A DNA stretch of 11,762 nt from an uncultured Collinsella sp. (GTDB taxonomy: Bacteria; Actinomycetota; Coriobacteriia; Coriobacteriales; Coriobacteriaceae). This document shows, piece after piece, positions 6,129-11,762 of this stretch. The translations under genes and the position numbers were made by a program. Every line of letters begins with the position of its first letter. The first letter of the stretch is position 1. Location of the stretch: positions 1 to 11,762 of the forward strand of contig URRN01000049.1 in the NCBI GenBank assembly GCA_900550185.1, given 5' to 3'. The notes under the pieces were generated by a model. That model was given only the letters and a program-made list of their open reading frames with translations. It had not been told where the DNA came from and made no database searches.

Positions 6129-9100
6129 ATGGCGAACACCCAGAACTATATTAACCACCTGCTGCAGAACACCGGCATTACGCCGGCATGCAGCGAAGAA
6201 GAGCGCTTGGCTGCCGAGGATATCGCTCAGATCTTCCGCAACCACGGCTTTGATCCCGAGGTTCAGGAGTTCAATGCCCCGGCGCCCAGTAGGTTGGCAT
6301 TTGCCGTTACCGGTATTCTTGCGTTTGCCGGCGCCCTGCTGATGGGCATCGGCGGCGGTATCGGCTTGGTCGGCACCTTGCTGGCCATTGTCGGCGCCGT
6401 TCTTTACGTGCTCGAGCGCACGGGCCACCCCGTGGTTTCGCGCCTGGGCAAGACGGGCGTGAGCCAAAATGTCATCGCCTACCACAAGGCCTCGGGCCCG
6501 CTTGCGTCTCCGCGCAACCGCCCGGTGGTCGTTGTCGTGCACTACGACTCTCCCCGTGCTGAGCTGCTCGCCCGCGAGCCCTATGCTTCGTATCGTGCGC
6601 TCATCGCCAAGCTGTTGCCCGTTGCCACGGTTGCCCCTGCTGCCGTTGCCATCCTGCGTATCCTGCCGCTCCCCGGCGCGCTCAAGGTTCTGCTGTGGAT
6701 TGTCGCGATCCTCGCTTCCCTCGTTGCACTTGCCAACGCGGCAAACATCATCTCTAACCGCCACGTTCTTCCCTATACGTCCGGCGCGGTGTGCAACAAG
6801 TCTTCTGTCGCCGCTATGCTCGGCGTTATGGACAACGTTGCTCCCTTCCAGGGCGAAAACGAGTTTCCCGACGATGTTCCGTTCGATACCTATTTTGGGG
6901 AGCAGAAGCGTCGTGCCGAGGAAATGGCGCGCGCGGCGGCGGAGTATGCCGCGGCCCAGCAGCAAAACGACTACGGCAACACCATCGAGTACGAAGAGCC
7001 TACCTACGCCGAGGACGAGTTCGGTCAGCCGATTGCTCCCGACGCTCAAACCGAGCCCGAACAGGGCGAGGCTTTTGACGAGCAGATCGAGGGCTTTGAG
7101 GGTGCGTCTGCCGACGAGACGCTGATTGGCGCCATTGTGCCCGAGGATCAGAATCAGGCTGTCCAGGCCGAAGAGTTCAATGACGAGGTTCCCGCTGCTG
7201 AGCCGGCGGAGGAGCCTGCCGCGGCTGAGCCCGAGCCCAAGCTCTATCGCAATGCCGCCGGCAACATCCGCTTTGGTTCGGATGCCATCCGTGCGCTCGG
7301 AATGCTTCCCGAGTCCTGCACGCTCGATTACGAGGAGGGCGAGGAGCCGACGTTTGAGCCCGAGCCTGCCCCCGTCGTGACTGCACCTGCGCCCGCCGTC
7401 ACCGTGGATGATGAGTCTGCCGCGGTTACCGCTGCCGTTGCCGAGCCCGAGGCGGTGTCCGCGATCGATCCCGCGGCAGGACTGGACATTTTGGCTCCCG
7501 CCGCGCCGGCGCAAGACGTTGCGGACGAGTCTGACGACGATTACGTTGAACAGCCGAGGCGCGTGTCTTACGAGAGCGATACTGATTTCTCGGCCGAGAT
7601 TCCCGCGGCAACGCCCCATGCCGATATTGCATCCGCGTTCTCTTCGATTGGCGCCAGTGCTTCCAACTTCTTTAAGGGTGCGCTTGCAAAGGGCAAGAAA
7701 TTTGTCGACGATTTCGAGGAGAAGCGCGCTGCCGCACGCGAGGCTGCCGAGCAGGAGGCTATCGCTCAGCAGCAGGCAGCCGAGGCGGCACGTGAGCGCG
7801 CGGCGCAAGAGTTCGAGCAGAACGAGGCTATGCAGTCCGTGCCCGTCGACGCTGCCGAAGCTACGACGTCCTTTGAGTCCCAGCAACCGGCGTCCGCGGA
7901 CGTTGTTGAGGCAACAACGTCTTTCGAGGTTCAGCAACATGTCGATAGCACCATGTCGTTTGATGCCGCGCAGTTCGATTCCACGATAACGTTTGAAAAG
8001 CAAGGCACCGCGATTGCCGAGCCCCTTCCTGTTTCCGATGAGCAGGGCGACGCGGCAGACGATGACGAGCCTATTGATGCTGCCGAAATCCAAGATGCCG
8101 CCGGGCACGAGGCCGTCGAGGCCAACCCTGACGAAGGGCAATACGCGGCAGCCGAGCAAGATGATTCGGCCAAGGTCGAGCAGGAGGAAGTGCCTGCGGT
8201 TTCCGAGGCTTCCGAGACAGATGAGTCGAGGCCTTACTCCACGCAGATTTTCACCATGCCGGCCCCGAGTGGTTCCGGTGCCACGGTTGCCGATGTTGCT
8301 CCCACCCAGGACGAAACGGTCGATTCCCTTATGGCCCAGATTTCCTCCCAGACATCACCGCGTCCGCAGATGAATGTTCCCGATCCGGCGTCGGCTCCGT
8401 CGCCTGCACCTTCCTCGTCTCCGCTGGCTTCGGTCCCCGATCCATCGCTGCCGTCGATGAAGCAGGCAAACGTTGCGTCTCGCACGTCGCTGTTCGACCT
8501 TCCCGATCCCTCTGCCCAGGTCAACGACCCCTTTGCTACTGCTCAGGGTCCCGAACCCACATCGGCACCCGTTGCGCCTCCTATGCCCGTTGCGTCGGGC
8601 GCTCAGCCGATCGAGACCATTTCGGCTCCCACCCCGGCGGCACCCAAGTCTCGCAAGCGCGGCCTGGGCGGCCTGTTCGGTCGTAAAAAGAAAAACGAAC
8701 AGGACAGCATGAGTGATTGGCTGGGCGTCGAAGACGATTACGATGCCAAGAAGTCCGGTCGCGGCATCGGTTCGTGGGATAATTTCGAGGACGATAACGA
8801 TGGCTGGAAGGGCGGCGCTACGTCTTCCGACGGCGCTTCTTCCGAAGATATGCTCTCGGCTGTCGCCTCTATGGGCGACGATGAGCTGCTCGGTCACGAT
8901 ATCTGGTTTGTGGCAACGGGCGCCTCGGATTGTGATGGCGCCGGTATGAAGGCCTTCTTGGCTTCGCATCGCGATAAGCTCCGCGGCGTCTTCTTCATCA
9001 ATCTTGAATCCGTCGGCGCCGGTAGGCTTTCGGTGGTGACGGTTGAGGGCGAACAGCAGCTGCTCAAGGGCGATCGCCGCATCATGAACCTGGTCAGCAA

Positions 9101-9326
9101 GGTGTGCAAGTCGTTCCATGTCGATTGTGGCGCGCTCGAGATGCCCTATGCCAAGACCGATGCCTATGCCGCGCTTGAGGCGAGCCGCCGAGCCCTCACC
9201 ATCGCCGGCGTGGACGGCACGCGTCTGGCTTGCGCTCGTACCGAGGACGACCTGCCCCACAATGTCAACCCGACGAACATTGCCACGGTCTCCGAGGTCG
9301 TGACCGAGGTTATCCGCCGTTCGTAG
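6129..9326 (+). CDS. Membrane-embedded, probably degenerate M28-peptidase-like protein with a very long disordered insert
   Basis: This protein is 1065 residues long. Residues 5-50 match the M28 leader helix (HLLQNTGITPACSEEERLAA to VQEF). Two hydrophobic hairpins follow (about 55-97 and 161-208), flanking the strand VVVVVHYDS (133-141). Next come 'SGAVCNKSSVAAML' (218-231), where M28 peptidases have GANDNASGVA, then about 675 residues rich in Ala, Glu, Asp, Pro and Ser. The fold resumes with IWFVATGASDCDGAGMKAF (925-943) and FFINLESVG (955-963). H138 and D140 are kept. The bridging Asp appears as C222, the EE pair as S933-D934, the third-site Asp as E960, and the terminal His as A1036 or R1037. 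It is probably not a working zinc peptidase. No signal peptide is seen, and the charge pattern suggests that both halves face the cytoplasm. The start is set by GGAG at 6120-6123. An in-frame ATG at 5979 lacks family similarity. True function is unknown. Confidence 0.8.
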   Translation: MANTQNYINHLLQNTGITPACSEEERLAAEDIAQIFRNHGFDPEVQEFNAPAPSRLAFAVTGILAFAGALLMGIGGGIGLVGTLLAIVGAVLYVLERTGHPVVSRLGKTGVSQNVIAYHKASGPLASPRNRPVVVVVHYDSPRAELLAREPYASYRALIAKLLPVATVAPAAVAILRILPLPGALKVLLWIVAILASLVALANAANIISNRHVLPYTSGAVCNKSSVAAMLGVMDNVAPFQGENEFPDDVPFDTYFGEQKRRAEEMARAAAEYAAAQQQNDYGNTIEYEEPTYAEDEFGQPIAPDAQTEPEQGEAFDEQIEGFEGASADETLIGAIVPEDQNQAVQAEEFNDEVPAAEPAEEPAAAEPEPKLYRNAAGNIRFGSDAIRALGMLPESCTLDYEEGEEPTFEPEPAPVVTAPAPAVTVDDESAAVTAAVAEPEAVSAIDPAAGLDILAPAAPAQDVADESDDDYVEQPRRVSYESDTDFSAEIPAATPHADIASAFSSIGASASNFFKGALAKGKKFVDDFEEKRAAAREAAEQEAIAQQQAAEAARERAAQEFEQNEAMQSVPVDAAEATTSFESQQPASADVVEATTSFEVQQHVDSTMSFDAAQFDSTITFEKQGTAIAEPLPVSDEQGDAADDDEPIDAAEIQDAAGHEAVEANPDEGQYAAAEQDDSAKVEQEEVPAVSEASETDESRPYSTQIFTMPAPSGSGATVADVAPTQDETVDSLMAQISSQTSPRPQMNVPDPASAPSPAPSSSPLASVPDPSLPSMKQANVASRTSLFDLPDPSAQVNDPFATAQGPEPTSAPVAPPMPVASGAQPIETISAPTPAAPKSRKRGLGGLFGRKKKNEQDSMSDWLGVEDDYDAKKSGRGIGSWDNFEDDNDGWKGGATSSDGASSEDMLSAVASMGDDELLGHDIWFVATGASDCDGAGMKAFLASHRDKLRGVFFINLESVGAGRLSVVTVEGEQQLLKGDRRIMNLVSKVCKSFHVDCGALEMPYAKTDAYAALEASRRALTIAGVDGTRLACARTEDDLPHNVNPTNIATVSEVVTEVIRRS
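6849..8873 (+). other. Region encoding the low-complexity insert of the M28-like protein (residues 241-915)
   Basis: The insert separates two elements that lie about 20-30 residues apart in ordinary M28 proteins. Its parts, in order, are: acidic Glu/Ala/Pro-rich stretches (about 261-370); a more folded-looking patch, YRNAAGNIRFGSDAIRAL (373-390); further acidic sequence; a basic then charged helix likely to form a coiled coil (about 515-567, KGALAKGKKF then EEKRAAAREAAEQEA); a segment with T-x-x-F motifs; a Pro/Ser-rich section with three PDP motifs (751, 770, 792); and a basic patch, SRKRGLGGLFGRKKK (841-855). The reading frame stays open and in phase throughout with normal codon style, so this is not a frameshift artefact. 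Confidence 0.75.
7860..8000 (+). repeat. Imperfect coding repeats with T-x-x-F-D/E motif
   Basis: Residues 578-624 of the M28-like protein carry four related hexapeptides: ATTSFE (578-583), ATTSFE (595-600), STMSFD (607-612) and STITFE (618-623), spaced 17, 12 and 11 residues apart. The first, second and fourth are followed by a glutamine one to three residues later (SQQ, VQQ, KQ). Two outlying copies, STQIFT (704-709) and RTSLFD (785-790), lie further along. The DNA copies differ in sequence, so similarity is kept at the protein level. Confidence 0.7.
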
Positions 9327-9347
9327 ACGGAGCTCTAAGGAGTCAAC

Positions 9348-9566
9348 GTGTTTTCGTATATTAAGCGCCATTGGCCTGTCTACGTGATTTTGACCTTGAT
9401 TGCCATTGCGTTAGGATTTGGGGCTGCCTACATCGTGGGTGCAAAGGGCTCGACCCCCGCCTCCGCAATCAGCGAAGAGGTGGAGCAAGAACAGAGCACG
9501 GGTGCCGATGGGATTCCTGAGTCCGAGCAAGCAATCGTTGATGGTGGATCTTCGTCTGCAGAGTAG
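9348..9566 (+). CDS. Small single-pass membrane protein of unknown function
   Basis: This protein is 72 residues long, starting with GTG and preceded by a near-perfect AAGGAG site (9337-9342) 5 nt upstream, so it is very likely translated. A basic N-terminus (MFSYIKRHWP) is followed by one hydrophobic helix (about residues 11-31), then a polar, acidic tail (EEVEQEQSTGADGIPESEQ). By the positive-inside rule the N-terminus is cytoplasmic and the acidic tail external. It starts 21 nt after the M28-like gene and shares its terminator, so the two are surely co-transcribed and may be partners. I recognise no family, and nothing in the sequence suggests catalytic activity. It is not a typical signal peptide with a cleavage site, although an AxA-like 'PASAIS' follows the helix and cleavage cannot be excluded. 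Confidence 0.8.
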   Translation: MFSYIKRHWPVYVILTLIAIALGFGAAYIVGAKGSTPASAISEEVEQEQSTGADGIPESEQAIVDGGSSSAE

Positions 9567-9587
9567 ATACGGCGATTTAAATGATTG

Positions 9588-9625
9588 AAAGCGGGCGAGC
9601 CAGGGGACTGGCTCGCCCGCTTTTT
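9588..9625 (+). terminator. Rho-independent terminator
   Basis: A perfect 15-bp stem (9588-9602 with 9609-9623) encloses a 6-nt loop, GGGGAC, and ends in a run of five T (9621-9625). The core GCGGGCGAGCCA is strongly GC-rich. It lies 21 nt after the stop of the small membrane gene and closes the M28-like operon. Read on the other strand the hairpin is followed by a weaker TTTCAATCATTT tract, so it may also stop transcripts of the convergent surface-protein gene that ends at 9633. Confidence 0.93.
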
Positions 9626-9632
9626 CATCGCG

Positions 9633-11762
9633 CTAGCGCTTCTTTGGGATTGACCTAAGGCGAGCGAACCATAGGGCTGCGGCACCCGAGGTCAGGAGCG
9701 CGGTGATGCAAGCGGCGATGGGGGCTGATCCTGTTGCCGGTAGGTCCTGCGGTAGGGTACAGCGTTGAATGACACTGTCCTCGTCATGTGACTCAAGTTT
9801 ATCGCCGCCGCCGTTGCGGCAAAGATCGACGCGTGCGCTGTTGGTGAGTGCAGTTTGGGGTGTATAAGCCGACGTTGCCTGCATGCGCACGACTGCGCCC
9901 CGAGCGTCTGTGCCAAGGATTGCTCTGGCATCGTCAAGGTCGTCGTGCTCATCTTTGAGATCATCACGGGTCCAAGAATCCGCATCGCTTCGAGTCGTAA
10001 AGTCGGCGGCTACTGCACCGTATTCAATGCGAATGCCCGTCACGACGGTATTGGATGCAAGGTCGAGTTCTTTCGCCTCGAGTGTGGTGGATTCCGTGGT
10101 CGAGACATCCGCCTTCCAGAGGTGCCAGCCGTCGTAATCGACGAGGCGGCAATCCTCACCCAGACTCTCTTTTACTTCGTCGGACTCAAGCCAAGGATTT
10201 TCGTGCCCATCGTCAAGCGTCGCGTTTGCCGGCTCATCGATGTCTGTCGAGTCCAACGGCGTCGTGCGATACCACACGTTGCACAGACCGTTGAGGTCGC
10301 CGATGGCGACGGGGGTTTCGATTGAGACGAATCTCGCCGTGCCGTCTTTGGCGCACTCAAGATCATCGGTAATCGTAAACTCATCAACCCAAGTAGCGGA
10401 ATCGTTTCGAGCATCGATGGTATAGGAGAAAAGCCCATCCGTATTGGTTTGCATTGCGGCGCGGTTTTTTCCATCGCCGTTAGCCAACAGACCCTTCCCG
10501 ATAGGTTGGACAAGTTCCTGACGCTTGTCGACCTGTCCTTTGATCTCGATGGGCGCATCCTTCATCGCGACGGATTGGACTTCTCCCGTATCCTTTATTT
10601 CAAACGTTATCTCCTCGGCAAGGTCATAGGTCCGCGGAGACATCGTTTCGCGCAACGAGTAGGTGCCGGGTGCAAGATGTTCGATGCGGTGCGGCTTGTC
10701 GGATGAGGTCCAGGAGTCTATTTCGGTTTTATCGGGACCATATAAGGCGAGCTGTGCGCCTTCCACTTCCTGCTCACCGCTTGCATCGACCTTGGAGATA
10801 TCAACCTTGGTGTAATCGTCGGATACGTTAAGCCGTGCTTCTACAACGGGTGTTTTCTGGTCGGCATAAGTAAGGTCGACAATATGGGATGTCCGATCGA
10901 GTAAGAAGCCTGCCGGCGCTTGAGTCTCGACAACCTCGTAGCGTGCGGTGCCAGATCCCAGCGGGAGGTCGTCTGCGCGTGCTTCTCCAGTTTCATCCGT
11001 TGTGACGGTAGCGACAGTCTCACCGTCGAGCGCGGCAATGCTACCGTCGGGGCGCACGATATCACCCGAGGCACGGATCTCAAAGACGGCGCCCGCGAGG
11101 CTGCTGCCGTCTATGGCATCGGTTTTAACGATCCTGATGTTTCCGGTCGCGGCGTGGTCATAATACGAGACGATTGCAACGGGCGTTAGGTTTATATCGG
11201 CGGGTATGTTTACCTCGATCTCTCCGCCGACAAGATAGGGCTCTTTGGCCGAGGTTTCGCGTACATAATAGGTGCCCGGCACGAGCGATTCGGGCGGTGT
11301 GACGGTGCCGGTCGCGTCAGTCGTAAAGGTGTCCATTACGTTATGTGCTGGATACCAGCATGTTTGTGAGACAGGTTTGTGATTGCTGTCGAGGAGTTGG
11401 AAGGTGAATCCGGCTAGGGGAACAGAAGCGCCTGTTTGGGCATCGCGTTTTACAATCTGGAGATGCGTCGACAGAGCGTGGTTGTCCACGATATATTGAA
11501 GCTCGGCGCCGTCGGAAATCTGATTGGCCTCGACGGTCCATTCCCCCGCACGTTTAAAACCCTCGGGGACGGTTTCCGGAACCTCACGAACCGTGTAGCC
11601 GGCGCGGTCGTATGGGACGGCTCCGTGGACACCGGCTGGTCGCTTGCCTGTGCCGAACCATGCTTCGGGCTGATCTTTGGTGGAGGCAAAGCCATAGATG
11701 TTTGTGATCAGTGTGCCAACAACCTGCTGAGAGCTGTTGCTGACAACCTCAAAGACAACACC
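9633..11762 (-). CDS. LPXTG-anchored CnaB/SpaA-type surface protein (adhesin or pilin), 5' end outside window
   Basis: The frame is open to the right edge, giving the last 709 residues of a larger cell-wall protein. At least four CnaB-like beta-sandwich units can be seen. The first is partial (1-90, with YTVRE at 56-60). The others start at 'HLQIVKRDA' (about 100), 'GNIRIVKTD' (about 207) and 'YTKVDISKVDA' (about 317). Their candidate isopeptide lysines and glutamates are K105/E169, K213/E279 and K324/E372. A domain of about 240 residues follows, with TWVDEFTITDDLE (458-470), NVWYRTT, DGHENPW (518-524) and DYDGWHLWKADVSTTES (542-558), a pattern I associate with SpaA-like proteins of gut bacteria. 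The C-terminus is a sorting signal: LPATG (674-678; bases 9729-9743), a hydrophobic helix and a basic RLRSIPKKR tail, for sortase anchoring to peptidoglycan. The GTG at 11489 is internal, not the start. The ligand is unknown and no sortase gene is in view. Confidence 0.9.
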   Translation of the reverse strand, partial: GVVFEVVSNSSQQVVGTLITNIYGFASTKDQPEAWFGTGKRPAGVHGAVPYDRAGYTVREVPETVPEGFKRAGEWTVEANQISDGAELQYIVDNHALSTHLQIVKRDAQTGASVPLAGFTFQLLDSNHKPVSQTCWYPAHNVMDTFTTDATGTVTPPESLVPGTYYVRETSAKEPYLVGGEIEVNIPADINLTPVAIVSYYDHAATGNIRIVKTDAIDGSSLAGAVFEIRASGDIVRPDGSIAALDGETVATVTTDETGEARADDLPLGSGTARYEVVETQAPAGFLLDRTSHIVDLTYADQKTPVVEARLNVSDDYTKVDISKVDASGEQEVEGAQLALYGPDKTEIDSWTSSDKPHRIEHLAPGTYSLRETMSPRTYDLAEEITFEIKDTGEVQSVAMKDAPIEIKGQVDKRQELVQPIGKGLLANGDGKNRAAMQTNTDGLFSYTIDARNDSATWVDEFTITDDLECAKDGTARFVSIETPVAIGDLNGLCNVWYRTTPLDSTDIDEPANATLDDGHENPWLESDEVKESLGEDCRLVDYDGWHLWKADVSTTESTTLEAKELDLASNTVVTGIRIEYGAVAADFTTRSDADSWTRDDLKDEHDDLDDARAILGTDARGAVVRMQATSAYTPQTALTNSARVDLCRNGGGDKLESHDEDSVIQRCTLPQDLPATGSAPIAACITALLTSGAAALWFARLRSIPKKR

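Noticed and set aside
6078..8159. Minus-strand open frame of 693 codons opposite the M28-like gene
   Set aside because: It is a shadow of the Ala/Glu/Asp-rich coding strand in a GC-rich genome. Its product is a low-complexity Arg/Gly/Leu-rich string with no recognisable domain, and it would run antisense to a gene with a clear start site and fold elements.
8355..9371. Minus-strand open frame of 338 codons
   Set aside because: Same reason: a shadow of the conserved C-terminal half of the M28-like gene, with an Arg-rich nonsense product and no operon context.
9633..11489. Surface protein starting at the GTG at 11489
   Set aside because: Codons upstream are open without a stop to the window edge and encode a further CnaB-like segment, so the GTG is an internal valine.
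1..11762. tRNA, rRNA, CRISPR arrays, insertion sequences or phage attachment sites
   Set aside because: I saw no regularly spaced direct repeats, transposase-like products, terminal inverted repeats or cloverleaf sequence anywhere in the window.

Overview
The window looks like chromosomal DNA of a GC-rich, Gram-positive gut actinobacterium of the class Coriobacteriia, probably Collinsella or a close relative. This is inferred from protein style: a tandem pair of WYL regulators resembling PafB and PafC, an exonuclease-fused DinG-type helicase, and an LPXTG-anchored CnaB/SpaA surface protein typical of gut Firmicutes and Coriobacteriia. No database search was possible. Genes are densely packed, with strong Shine-Dalgarno sites and several overlapping ends.

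Region by region. (1) 1-153: the start of a minus-strand gene (perhaps rlmN) and a short divergent promoter region. (2) 154-4007, plus strand: ddl (D-alanine--D-alanine ligase) overlaps by 7 nt a DinG-family gene encoding an N-terminal DEDDh exonuclease domain, a four-cysteine Fe-S site and an XPD/DinG helicase core. (3) 4004-5930, minus strand: two overlapping WYL-domain regulators arranged like pafB-pafC, convergent with the helicase gene and sharing 4 nt with its end. (4) 5931-6128: a divergent intergenic region with weak promoter candidates and an imperfect inverted repeat. (5) 6129-9566, plus strand: a 1065-aa membrane protein with a peptidase-M28-like fold cut by an insert of about 675 residues and apparently lacking most metal ligands, followed 21 nt later by a 72-aa single-pass membrane protein. 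A strong hairpin terminator closes this pair. (6) 9633-11762, minus strand: the C-terminal 709 residues of a sortase-anchored CnaB-repeat adhesin or pilin, open at the window edge.

How the genes may work together. Ddl supplies D-Ala-D-Ala for peptidoglycan. The DinG-type enzyme probably acts on DNA or RNA-DNA structures in repair. The WYL pair may be a PafBC-like DNA-damage regulator, which would fit a repair helicase as neighbour, though the genes are convergent and no PafBC-type promoter was found. The most unusual locus is the M28-like gene with its small partner. Topology suggests a cytoplasm-facing, probably non-catalytic M28 fold carrying a long disordered arm with six T-x-x-F motifs that resemble phosphothreonine/FHA-docking sites. 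This reading is an inference and has not been tested.
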